Source of the DNA: Eumeta japonica
Lineage: Eukaryota; Arthropoda; Insecta; Lepidoptera; Psychidae
Assembly: GCA_005406025.1 (NCBI GenBank)
Contig: BGZK01001308.1
Coordinates: 108,299 to 172,298 of the forward strand
Length of the DNA stretch: 64,000 nt
Direction: 5' to 3'
The notes under the pieces are model-generated. The model had not been told where the DNA came from. It saw only the letters and a program-made list of their open reading frames with translations, and searched no databases. Position 1 is the first letter of the stretch; each line of letters begins with the position of its first letter. Shown piece by piece: positions 30,001-37,965 of the stretch. A program made the position numbers and the translations under genes.

Positions 30001-33000
30001 TATCGACGACGGCCTCAATTGGTCTAATAGCCGACGCACGGCCGAGCGCCCACCAAACGCGAACGGGCGTGAATTATGAACGATCCATTGGACAACTTGA
30101 GGTCAATGCATTGCAAGTCCATGTCGTATACTTATAGTTGTAGCATGAAAATTAATAAACAAGGGTATTAAATAAATTCGTTTTGAAACCCAATAGGAGA
30201 CAGTCGCTAGGTTTATCCCGCATTTTATTGCAGAGAAATCCTTGGAACATAAACATAAAATCCAATATTTTTTATAACGATCTAGTCTCGAATTCAATTT
30301 TGATTCCATTCACGAACCCGATAAATTAAAGATATCCCCCTCTCCTCTTCTCTGGCCGAATAAATAAATGTACAAGAACATGTCGTACGATATCCCGATG
30401 ATTTTTCAAACATAACTCAAAGATCCGCTTTAATCTTCACAAGTCGAAGCGTCTCAGCATTTATTCAATCTTTACTTTATCTTTTATAACCCATTTCCTA
30501 TTTAGGATCACCTTCCCTTCTCCGTGTATTTTCAGTGTTCCATTCTTGTTTACTATCTATTTCATATTTTAATCACTACTAAGAGAATGTTAAATCAAGA
30601 TAGAACGTGCGCTCAGCAGCTAAGCAAGTGTGAGTCGGACATATTGATATTCGGTAATATATTTTAAATAATAAATAGTATGCAAGAAATAAACGAATAA
30701 GCAAATAATTTAAAAAAAAAATACGACGCACCCATTAAGTAAGGCCCTCGTGGCGTATTCGGCGGCGTACGCCGCGTCGGCCAGCGGCGCCACCGACGCC
30801 GCCGTGGCCGCGGCGCGCTGCGCCCTGCCGGCGGGCGTGTCCGGCGCTAGCGAGCCCCTGGTCGCTTCGACTCGTTTCTTGGCCGTCAGAGCCGCGTTGC
30901 CGCTGCCCACGGCCGCCGAGATGGCTTCGGGTGAAGGCGGCATTGACTCTATCCACTCCGCCGGTGGTTGATCTGAAGAAGACAATTTTTTTTATTTTTG
31001 TTTTATGCTTTAAAAAAACTGCGTATTAATTAAAATTGAATTGTTCGTATTAGGAATGAAAATAAAAGACTTGCTTATCGTCAACTCTAGAAACTTCAAA
31101 TTTGTCTCTGGACAGATAATAGGTTCACAAGTAAAATTAGCTTATATAAGGTCGGGGATAAAGGGATAGTTTTTTCGTATTTCATATACAAATTCAAGAT
31201 AGTTTTTCATCATACGTTACTTACATTTAATTATAATATGTATGCCATTTGTTCAAAAATTTATTGCCATTTTATAGGTAGCGATATAATCCCATTGCTT
31301 ATGTCGCTACTGTCGGGACTTATGATCAAAAAAACTACTACAGGTAGTTTTGACAGTCTTCTCTTAATGTTAACGTAACATTACCTAAAGAATTCTGAAA
31401 AGACCGAAATGGGTGAAAAAATTTGGGAGTGCAAGGTCAGGGCTATATGGTGAATACATTAACACTTCCCAAACAAACTTTCTCAATATTTGCTGGATGG
31501 CTAAAGATTTGTGTGGTCTGTCGTAATCATAGTGAAAAACCACACCCTTTCTGTTGATCAATTCCGGAATTTTTTTCTACTTTTTGCTTAAGTCTCATCA
31601 GCTGTTTGTTGACAGTAGAGATCCGAATTGATGGCTTTGCCAGACGGTAAAAGTTCACAATGAATAATGCCCTTCCAATTCCACTACACACATAGCATTA
31701 ACTTATTAAGATTTAATCTGGGATTCATTATAGTCCGCGGAGCTTGTTTGCCTTTTGACCATGATCTTTTTCGCACGTTCTTGTCGTAGGTAATCCATTT
31801 TTCTTCACCAGTAATCAGTAATTTCAAAAACGGTTCGGTTTCAATACGTTTCAATAGAAAATCACAAATGAATACACAATTTTCTACATTTTTTTCAGTG
31901 AGCTTGTTTGGGATCCACGTATTGAATTTTTTTGTATGTCCAGCTTCTTCAAATGGATCAAAACTAGGATTGACCGCGAAATAGTTTTGACCTTGGTGCT
32001 TCAACTTTATCCGTAACATGTCGACCAGAGCGAGGTTCATCTTTAACATCAAAATTACCGGACTGAAAACGCTTTGTCCATTTACTAGTTTTGTGCTACT
32101 CTTACCGACACTGCATTAGGTCAATAAACGTCACAAAATTTTTTTCGCAGCTTTTTCCCGTTTTGTAATCCCGAATTTCTCCGCTAGATTCATTCATTTT
32201 GGTGGACAGAAAAGCAATAGGAAAGTGGCGGGATACCGTTTTTAATTCTATTTTTTTTTAATTTCATCAATAGACGACATTAAATATAATCGTATCAAAA
32301 CTAGTCAGATACAAACAACATAACCAAAGAGATTTTATTGCAACTTTTTACGTATAAAATAAGAAAAAACTTTTCCCCGACCTAATATTTGTAAAAAAAT
32401 TAATTAAGTTTCTATATTGTTCCTCAGAAGAGAATTTCACTTTCACCTATGATAAATATTTATAAATTCAAGCGGTTTTTTGTAACGTTTATGTGTTGGA
32501 GCACCTGATGAGTTTTAACAAATTATATATAATTGAATTACTCTAACGGAATATAGTTTATTGACTTGTATAAACAACTTAAAATAACTTAAATATGACG
32601 AACCTGGCAAAGGCCACGTAAGCTGCTGCAATGGCACCATGTCCGGCGGAAGTAAGGTCAAGTTGCCACCGGCGCCGGTGTTCGTGCTGTTGTCCACGTC
32701 CGTATCGTATTGATTCAAGTTGTACGAGACGGTCACCAGCAGCGCCACAGTCAATATAGCACTGAATCCGAAATAGACAATTTCTTTAATAAGGCACCCT
32801 TTTATCGTTAATTAATTTAACAAAACATGTCCTTAAACGCCCTTTTCACCGTTTCAGCACATACCCGAGGAGGTCTATCTGCTTTTGGATTTATTCAACA
32901 ACTCCGAAATCTATATTAGTTATTGTTACCTCTAGACCTATTGTTGTCATCTCCATTCTCTTCACCTTTACCAGTTTGCTAGTTAGATGCCTAAAAGAGC

Positions 33001-34187
33001 AGAGCGTCGTGTGTCACAGCGAACATTCGTCATTGGAAGTTGTTTTTATAAAATTTATTTTGATTTTTTTCCATTTGCCACAAAGGCTAATCAAAATGCT
33101 TTCCTGCTACAATATAAGGATTAATGCTACCAGTAGCATAACTTATATGCTTCTGTGGAGCAATGCTGGGGGCGTGCGGAGAAGCAGCCAGCGGAGTCGG
33201 TCTACCGAAATCTCAGCCAGTTAGCAGTCGCTAGTTTTGAAAGTTTGTGCGAGTGTTATTTGAGCGCGTTTAGTGAGCTTCGTTTTTACTACAAATTCGT
33301 GATAAACAACACGAGATGTTCCGTTGATAAGTCCAAATCTATGTTGAAAGTCAACGTATATGGTTTCAACTAATTGTTATAATACATAAACATGGTTAGC
33401 CACTTAACGAAATTTCATCGTATCTCGTATATTTAATGAAAAAAAGCCATGGGATTGAACTGTTCGACTATTAGGTTGCTTCATGTTATTTTTAAATTAT
33501 GTAGGTACTAAATTATTAATTACCTTTGATTTTCGTGTCTATTCTTCTCAAGGCGAATTAGCATTTTGAATGGGTGGTAACATTAAGTCGAAAACAATTG
33601 TTAATGACATCTTTCAAGTGTAATTTCTATTACCAACAAAATACAACTATTTCTGATTTGATTTGAATTGTTCTTATTGAGGAATAGTCACACAAGCTTT
33701 CGCTAAAATGGTTGGATTTGGGTCATTTTGAAAATTTGCTCGAAATGAAATTTTTGGTTTAAGTCTCGTACTGTATGACAGACGTACGCTTCAACAAAAC
33801 GATCTTAACGTTACAGAAGCAAAAAAAAAATTGTTAGTACCTAGTCCGTTGCATTCCTGAATAGCATTTGGTCTCTCTTCTGATGCGTTGTAAAACCGTG
33901 ACTACTTTTTTATCGTACGAAAATCTAGTAATCATAAACATCCTCCTTTGGTGTTCATCAAAATAATAACTATACATTTATACTATCATTTTTGACAATG
34001 TTCAGGCTTAGAGTACTAAATAGTTGCGTAAGTTTATAAGTTCTTAAATTTGTGTTTACATGAAAGTGACGCAGATCGCACATTGCAGGTTGCGCAAGCG
34101 GCGGCGGTAGTTCCTTGACAGGGAAGATTCGTAGACGTAGGCGGGCTGCACCAAGGGCGTGCGCTCGCTGCTCGTCGTGGGATACAT
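2826..34187 (-). CDS. Haem peroxidase, animal type (chorion peroxidase/Cardinal-like), 13 exons
   Basis: Reading down the minus strand the coding exons are 34187-34081, 32761-32604, 30972-30732, 23414-23203, 22259-22092, 20687-20529, 15856-15638, 15247-15050, 13644-13508, 10567-10400, 10229-10000, 8457-8294 and 2998-2826. They total 2334 nt, 777 residues plus TGA. Every junction but the first is GT-AG with matching phase. Seen: cytoplasmic tail, basic RNYRRRLR stretch, hydrophobic anchor at about 37-51, RSINGTCN near the domain start, WGQFLDHD with distal His286 and calcium-ligand Asp287, DGSTIYGPS calcium loop, QESRK with catalytic Arg467, [10 protein letters not shown] with proximal His529, NIQRGRDHG, and a family-typical end ([10 protein letters not shown]). 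Such enzymes use H2O2 to oxidise phenols, tyrosine or pigment precursors. A type II membrane or granule-lumen protein is inferred. Introns carry several transposon fossils but all motifs are intact. Chorion peroxidase, peroxinectin-like and Cardinal are the competing names. The exon 1 donor is unclear. Confidence 0.93.
3000..8293. other. Peroxidase intron 12, about 5.3 kb
   Basis: AT-rich intron between the last two peroxidase exons. It holds a foldback element near 3.46-3.64 kb and otherwise no frame or RNA gene that I recognise. A GC-richer stretch at about 5870-6110 is unlike its surroundings, but I could not assign it to any repeat family. Confidence 0.6.
3462..3634. repeat. Foldback (palindromic) element, probably a MITE
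   Basis: Two arms of about 80 bases are imperfect reverse complements around a centre near 3548. The inner parts (about 3519-3545 and 3551-3578) match almost perfectly; the outer parts share ACGCTAAT and GCTCGCA blocks with scattered differences. Long arms with almost no loop are typical of foldback MITEs. No coding capacity is present. Confidence 0.7.
8630..8845 (+). repeat. Dispersed lepidopteran-type repeat fragment with degenerate GATTC-rich tract and LINE-like tail
   Basis: A degenerate tract built from GATTCC/CATCTCAAT-like words is followed by a segment with ACCCGCGGCTTTGCCCGC and then GTCGCGAGCAAAAGTTAGT. From general knowledge these last two motifs are very common ends of dispersed repeats in moths and butterflies. 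A similar tail is present at about 20185-20215 in this window. Confidence 0.45.
8846..9999. other. Peroxidase intron 11 remainder
   Basis: AT-rich intron sequence between the exons ending at 8457 and beginning at 10000. I see no repeat family or gene beyond the dispersed repeat listed just before it. Confidence 0.6.
10850..11110 (+). repeat. Dispersed repeat, copy A (possible SINE)
   Basis: Shares a run of similar blocks with 22690-22930 in the same orientation: a GTCACCA-containing region, then a TGACTTAA-rich block, then a GG(A/T)TT-AAATT block. Both copies lie in introns of the peroxidase gene. The moderate GC content and small size suggest an old SINE, but I could not define clear tRNA boxes in both copies. 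Confidence 0.4.
11880..13160 (-). repeat. Microsatellite-bearing dispersed repeat, copy 1
   Basis: On the minus strand this stretch matches the plus-strand repeats at about 26270-27720 and 53165-53910. Shared pieces include an ACCGATTTTGA-type segment, an unstable dinucleotide tract, a CGGAAAATGGTCGA segment and an AGATCTGGTG end followed by AACTCAATTTTT. Here the dinucleotide tract is CT then GT (12005-12046). Fills most of peroxidase intron 9. Confidence 0.6.
12005..12046. repeat. (CT)n-(GT)n microsatellite
   Basis: A pure run of CT dinucleotides passes directly into a short GT run. It lies inside copy 1 of the microsatellite-bearing repeat. Confidence 0.95.
13785..14305. repeat. Dispersed repeat with GGTTCCGT / CGGAACCCT ends
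   Basis: One end has AGGTTCCGT followed by AACCCTTATAG; the other has ACGGAACCCT followed by a GCGCGTAGCCCGACACG block. From general knowledge this pair is the signature of a very abundant repeat of lepidopteran genomes. Related fragments occur at about 25815-25885, 36445-36500 and 37895-37960. It lies in peroxidase intron 8. Confidence 0.5.
16735..17830 (+). pseudogene. Jockey-clade LINE reverse transcriptase, 5' fragment, broken
   Basis: Plus-strand reading in shifting frames gives a non-LTR reverse transcriptase: [20 protein letters not shown], then [15 protein letters not shown], a [20 protein letters not shown] block, the [20 protein letters not shown] motif (about 17430-17490), and the catalytic LFADDTT motif at about 17520-17540, followed by [17 protein letters not shown]. 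Stops and frameshifts occur throughout and an inverted duplication sits at 17222-17290, so it is dead. The order of motifs and FADD sequence fit the jockey clade. The reading stops near 17830, and the C-terminal continuation reappears at about 19150 beyond a satellite array. Confidence 0.85.
17222..17290. repeat. Inverted duplication inside the LINE remnant
   Basis: Two arms of about 25 bases, each centred on the ATTTTTCGACGT block, are near-perfect reverse complements separated by a short AAGGCTC-repeating spacer. It falls where the reverse transcriptase should continue from FDVAKA, so it breaks the frame. Confidence 0.85.
18045..19081. repeat. Tandem array, 120-bp unit, about 8.6 copies
   Basis: The unit boundary GAAGGTGGCC recurs at 18061, 18181, 18301, 18421, 18541, 18661, 18781, 18901 and 19021, exactly 120 bases apart. 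Copies differ by only a few substitutions and no indels, so the array is young or homogenised. Since 120 is a multiple of three, a minus-strand frame of 387 codons (17964-19127) runs through it with a 40-residue repeat such as [14 protein letters not shown]; several copy differences change amino acids, and I do not regard it as a gene. The flank at 17950-18050 resembles a dispersed repeat from which the unit may have been amplified. Confidence 0.97.
19150..19507 (+). pseudogene. Jockey-clade LINE, C-terminal fragment of the ORF2 protein
   Basis: Reads [16 protein letters not shown], then [36 protein letters not shown] and finally [13 protein letters not shown] before a TAG. This is the region that follows the reverse transcriptase in jockey-type elements (the usual form has SLRNK..LYKTCIRP and YEPPP..HFIRRPRN). 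It continues the fragment ending near 17830, so both are probably parts of one element split by the 120-bp array. The TAG at 19506-19508 lies where the family usually continues. Confidence 0.85.
20160..20220 (+). repeat. Short dispersed-repeat tail
   Basis: Ends in GTGAGCAAAAGCTAGT, close to the tail at about 8820-8840. The short size and lack of a body suggest a 5'-truncated element. Confidence 0.35.
21090..21300 (+). repeat. Degenerate GGGATCGA-type tract
   Basis: The sequence is a loose tandem of words such as GAGATCGGGTTCGAGATC, with GGGA and TCGA cores repeated and mutated. The same kind of tract is seen in reverse orientation at 54540-54920 and in parts of 8640-8730 and 38890-38990. 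Confidence 0.5.
22690..22930 (+). repeat. Dispersed repeat, copy B (possible SINE)
   Basis: Partner of the copy at 10850-11110 in the same orientation. A TTGGCTCAGTG stretch resembles a Pol III A box and the CAGGATTTAAATTTC stretch a decayed B box, which would fit a tRNA-derived SINE. It lies in peroxidase intron 4, between the exons at 22259 and 23203. Confidence 0.4.
23448..25533 (+). mobile_element. hAT DNA transposon copy with terminal repeats and 8-bp target duplication
   Basis: The left end CAGCGGCGGACTA and the right end TAGTCCGCCACTG are inverted repeats, flanked by AGTATGGC (23440-23447) and GGTATGGC (25534-25541), an 8-bp target-site duplication with one mismatch. Eight-base duplications and CAG-type ends are the hAT signature. 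The element is about 2.1 kb and carries a broken transposase in plus orientation, opposite to the host gene. It lies in peroxidase intron 3, starting 33 bases upstream of the exon 4 splice acceptor. Confidence 0.9.
23930..25225 (+). pseudogene. hAT transposase (ZMYM1-like type), broken
   Basis: An early fragment reads [16 protein letters not shown]. The main frame 24021-24464 contains [30 protein letters not shown] and [13 protein letters not shown], the RNase H-like catalytic region and its insertion. A second frame at 24515-24862 continues it, and 24997-25182 gives the C-terminal dimerisation region with [20 protein letters not shown]. Frameshifts and stops separate these pieces, so no full protein is made. 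The family matches transposases related to domesticated zinc-finger MYM-type 1 proteins. Confidence 0.9.
25542..26200. other. Peroxidase intron 3, middle part
   Basis: No gene seen. It contains a fragment at about 25815-25885 with the GGACGGACGAATGGACATGA and GACGAAACTATAAAAGTTCC blocks of an abundant lepidopteran repeat whose other parts are at 13.8-14.3, 36.4 and 37.9 kb. Confidence 0.5.
26205..26260 (+). repeat. Short dispersed motif (TTAGCACGTTTAAACAAAC type)
   Basis: Matches the motif repeated three times at 27.7-28.2 kb: a TTAGC(A/G)CGT core followed by AAACAAAC and an A-rich end. Confidence 0.45.
26270..27720 (+). repeat. Microsatellite-bearing dispersed repeat, copy 2
   Basis: Contains an ACCAACCGATTTTGACCC start, repeated ATCGATTTT/TTTACGA segments, an unstable AC-rich tract (27215-27570), and an end with CGGAAAATGGTCGA, AGATCTGGTG and AACTCAATTTTT. 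These pieces are shared with the copies at 11880-13160 (reverse) and 53165-53910. It is not coding. Confidence 0.6.
27215..27570. repeat. AC-rich microsatellite, about 350 bp
   Basis: A long imperfect run of CACA, CACG and ACAC words, with no other dinucleotide dominating. Open frames on both strands here are made only of Cys/Val or Thr/His-type low-complexity residues and are not genes. Confidence 0.95.
27745..28160. repeat. Three copies of a short dispersed repeat in alternating orientation
   Basis: About 27745-27840 (+), 27940-28030 (-) and 28050-28160 (+) each carry a GGCTAACAAA...GACTGG(C/T)(G/A)GTTC motif, then TTAGC(G/A)CGT and AAACAAA. The last copy ends in GTATTAGTATAGATATA, a tail very common in lepidopteran dispersed repeats. 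Confidence 0.6.
28161..30731. other. Peroxidase intron 3, distal part
   Basis: AT-rich sequence without recognisable genes. A CpG-rich patch at about 29255-29400 gives open frames on both strands but no similarity I recognise. Confidence 0.5.
31149..32383 (-). mobile_element. mariner-type DNA transposon fossil, copy 1
   Basis: The left end reads AGGTCGGGG and the right end CCCCGACCT, so they are inverted repeats about 1235 bases apart, a normal size for mariner. A TA precedes the left end; the right flank is AA, so the TA duplication has decayed or the end is off by a base. The enclosed transposase reads on the minus strand. The element fills most of peroxidase intron 2 (30973-32603). Confidence 0.88.
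31684..32052 (-). pseudogene. mariner transposase fragment
   Basis: The longest open part contains the blocks [26 protein letters not shown] and [15 protein letters not shown], which match mariner transposases around the first catalytic Asp region (family form LITGDEKWI.YDN). The usual Asp is replaced by Glu in TGEEKW. Downstream (toward 31149) the C-terminal part is present only in shifted frames with stops. It is inactive. Confidence 0.9.
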
Positions 34188-35789
34188 TTTTTACTGCAAC
34201 AATAATATATTCTAAAGAGAAACCTAATAAAAAACCGCTAATACCATTTTTCTAACAGCAGTCAACTTGTAAGCTGCGGGTCAAATTTAATTACTCATTA
34301 CAAGGATCTCTTTCTAACTTGCAATCCATGGCCGCCACAGGGCAGGCCATGCCTAGGGAAGGGTCAATATAAGTCGAAATATTCTAAATTACGTTCAATA
34401 TTAAATTATGTCTAGCACTTTTTGTAAATTTGTATAAATTGTAAATATGTATACCCTTAAGAAAATAAAATGATTACTATTACTATCTTAATTTACAATT
34501 TTGTGCAAATATCCAGCACGCAATACAGATCAAGAGTCTCTAAAATACAATAAAGCAATATTTTTTCACGCTGTTATTGCTGTGTCTTCATACGCTTTCC
34601 CATGGTTTCAAAATTGGCACATCATTTCCTTGCATATCAACTTATAATTTTTTCGTGAATGAAAATGTGGGATAGGTGAAGTGAAGGATGATATAATGAA
34701 TCAATTGTAACATAGCGATCAAACTGAAAGGTGATAAGAGTAATATTAATAAGGTCTTAGACTTGCAGTGTCATACAGGAGTACAGAGTTTAATGTTAAT
34801 ACCTATGATAAAATGTGGGAAACGAACAGTTCAGTTTTTAATCCGGAGCGATGAGTGTAAGGTCCTCAAGCCGATAGGCCTGAAGGCTCGGGTGGCTTTA
34901 CAAAGAAGGGCGGAGTCTTCATCCCTTGGTGTGCTTCAAACGCTCTAATTTGCAGCATTTCAGTGACTTCGTTTCGTTAGATAGTTTATTCAATTATTGG
35001 TTTTTATGAAGAAAAGGGCGCGTTCAAAAACGTACCAGTCCAAAGGTCAGTTTTTAAGGAGCACTTCTTTATTTCGGACTTTTCAACATGGCCGTCGTCC
35101 ACGTCGTTCTTCATCTTTTCTGTCATCCTTCACTTTTTTGTCTTGTTTTTTACTCGCGTGTTCATATTTTTCGAGAGTATTTGATAGGAAATTAAGTTCA
35201 AACGAAGCATTAATGTATTTTACCGAAGAGATTGGATGATAGCATACAGAAAAGGTTGTTAGACGAATATAGGAGAGGGGTGAGAATTAATTCATAATTG
35301 GAAATAAATATAATAAAAAAATAATAATAGAATATATATGCAGGGTTACTTGAAATATGACGTATTCCTGCTAAGGGTAATTAGATGAGGTCAAAAGCAA
35401 TCAATTTGTTTATATATGTTGTGTCCGAAGCTCAACGGTTATTGAGCTAGGTGAGATATCATATTTTTTAATCAAAATACGATTTGGTCCAATTAAAAAC
35501 CGATATAAAAAAAACTTTGTGTTTTAAGCCTAATTTTTAGTGGTTTTCCATTAGAAGACATTCTAACTATTCATAATAAAATAATAAAAAGATGAAAAAA
35601 AAATACAAATGCTCTCAAAAAAAAAGTTCCAAGGAATTAAATGTACAAAACATTTTAAAAACATCTTAATTTATCTACCTCTCAAATGAGATATTACAAT
35701 TTCAAATAGTGCAAGTAGAATTAAATATTGAAAAGGATAACTCGTAATAGAGGACTATTAAAATTAACCTTATTTAATGCTTCATAAAT

Positions 35790-36280
35790 CTTGTTCGAAC
35801 TACAAGTCCCTGTTTCTTATACATGCTCGCATTCTGTGCCGTAATTCACTTTTAGTGATCGCCGGGAACGGATTTCTTTTCATGTCGTCGACTGCACTTA
35901 ATTGCCTAGAAATAAATTCAGAGCGTGTTGCAACCGGTGAAACTAATGTTTTTATGTGACCCAAACATAAAAATCCATCGGTGTGAGGTTTGGACGTCTT
36001 GCTGGCCAAGCGATGGGTACTCCTCTGCCAATCCATCGATTTGGAAATGTAGAGTCCAAATATTCCCGCACTGATCTTCTAAAATGTGCCGGACAGCCGT
36101 CATGTTGAAACATCATGTTTCGTCTCGTTGCCAAAGGAACATGTTCCATTAACGAAAATAAATTATTTCTCAGGAAATCTTCATACACTTCACCATTGGG
36201 GTTATCGGGTAAAAAATGGGATCCAATCGAATTCCCATCAATGATGCCCATCCAAACATTGGCAGAACATTACAGCTATT
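35790..36280 (-). pseudogene. IS630/Tc1-mariner superfamily transposase fragment
   Basis: Minus-strand frame 35952-36251 contains NSIGSHFLPDNPNGEVYEDF, PLATRRNMMFQHDGCPAHF, REYLDSTFPNRWIGRG and a WPARRPNLTPMDFYVW block. The QHDG and ARRPNLTPMD stretches hold the positions of the second and third catalytic acids of the DDE superfamily. A frameshift near 35955 moves the reading to HIKTLVSPVATRSEFISRQL, the C-terminal part. The N-terminal half was not found as an open frame. Confidence 0.85.
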
Positions 36281-36444
36281 AAAGCGGGTCGAATGCGAAA
36301 GATTTTTAATTAGATCTCGGGTCGGGCCATAGATATAAATCTGTAAATAGATCCTACTTTATTCCAATTTGAATATCATGGTCTGACCTCAAACGGAACC
36401 AGAAGTCATGATATAAAAAAAAATTCGGTCATGCCCACGTGGGG

Positions 36445-36505
36445 CCACACGTAGTGTAGGGTTCCGTAGATACTCGTCACAATATACGGACTTTGAAGGG
36501 AACAT
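36445..36505 (+). repeat. Dispersed repeat end (AGGGTTCCGTAG)
   Basis: A GTAGGGTTCCGTAGATAC block resembles the end of the abundant repeat described at 13785-14305. Only this end is clear. Confidence 0.4.
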
Positions 36506-36819
36506 TTTTGTTACATATTATGAACCTATTAATTGAGTGAAGGTTTAGTGGCTAATAACGTGTAAAAACTGGCCGACGGTGTTGATGATATGATTGTATA
36601 TTTTCATATTTTACATGGTTCATAAACATGTATTACTATCCGTTTTACATACCAACAATGTCATCAAATTAAGTACATTTTATTGCTAATAAATGACTTT
36701 ACTGCAATTCATTACTATTTTAATGTATTTACTAAGGTGTGCTAAAAAAAAAAACGCTTGACGCTTATCGTTACATTTTAGGCAATTCATACTACGTCTG
36801 TTATTTTGATGTGTAAGCT

Positions 36820-36928
36820 ATTATTATTGTAAAGTTTCATTAAAATCCATTGAGTAGTTTTTGCGTGAAACAGTAACACACATACATACATTCTTACAAA
36901 CTTTCGCGTTTATAATATTAGTAAGATA
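36820..36928 (+). repeat. 3' tail of a dispersed non-LTR-type element
   Basis: The order of blocks, AAGTTTCATTAAAATCCATT, a GTAGTTTTTGCGTGAAAC stretch, CACACATACATACA and then CTTTCGCGTTTATAATATTA, is that of a very common lepidopteran repeat tail, probably from an RTE-like LINE or a SINE that uses it. No body upstream is recognisable. Confidence 0.5.
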
Positions 36929-37889
36929 TAGTTGAAAAATCATAAAAATATGACAAAATAAGTCTGTAACTATTAACTATCGATAAACAAAATATCTGAT
37001 CTGTCCAATTTAATTGTAAATATGATGTATTAACAAATTCGCATCAATTTTTGTATTTAATTATCGATATTTGAGTTCCTAACAGCAAAAATTTTGAAAA
37101 ATAAATATTCATAAGCTTGTAACTTTGTTGTTATTGATGATACGAAATAGTCCATGGGTTTATTTAGACGGGAAAACTTCAAGTTCCATGGAGAACCTTT
37201 AAAAATTGGAATTTTGGGCTGCGCTTTTAACTGGAGCTTTGTTAGGGTATTTCCTGAGAAATTTTGGGGTGAGAGCAAAAAAATCGTCTTTTTTGGCACA
37301 TTTACCTAAATACATAATCATGTATTAAATTTTAAGTGCATTAAAACACAATTAAAACACTACAGTCTCAAAATCTAAAAAATACGATGCGAAAAAATGC
37401 ACCAGCTAAAGAGCGTATCTTGACGACACTTATTCCCATGCTGAGAAACACATATTTTCAACAATAACTCAAAAACGGTATATACGATCATATTGAAAAT
37501 AATTTTCATTGAATGTTTTCTTTTAATGTTATCTTTGACTTTTTTATATTTATATAATTTAAAAGATAAAGCTGGGGTTACAAATTATGCTTCTTTTGGA
37601 GCAATTATTTTCGAAAATATTCACTTAAACAAAAACACAAAAGAATGCTTACAAACCTTAATGTGTTTTATAAGAACTGTCCAAATACGCGCCACACATT
37701 AATGGTCGCTGAAAAAAAATTTTCAGTTTGTGTTACATGTACGGAGTGCCCCCCACCATAGAAATGTTTATTTTTATTAATTATCTTCCAAGATAAGTAG
37801 CGACTTATACAAGACACTTATACTCCAAATAGCATCAATATACACCACAGATATACACCTTGGAGTCTTTTTAGTGAAATGTCTGTGAC

Positions 37890-37965
37890 ATACGGACGGG
37901 CGGACGGACGGATACGACGAAACTAAAAGGGTTTTTGCCTTTTAGTTACGTAACTCTAAGAAACG
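37890..37965 (+). repeat. Dispersed repeat fragment (GGACGGACGG...GACGAAACTA)
   Basis: Same blocks as at 25815-25885: a CGGACGG run, GACGAAACTA and a TTTTTGCCTTTT segment. Confidence 0.4.

Noticed and set aside
30735..30971. Open frames on the plus strand and a second minus frame over peroxidase exon 3
   Set aside because: GC-rich coding sequence leaves other frames open; only the frame that splices in phase to exons 2 and 4 is coding.
34081..34187. Alternative +2 frame for peroxidase exon 1
   Set aside because: It would use the visible GT and join in phase, but it has no ATG in this exon and a proline-rich, unfamiliar sequence; the ATG frame gives a normal tail plus basic stretch before the anchor.
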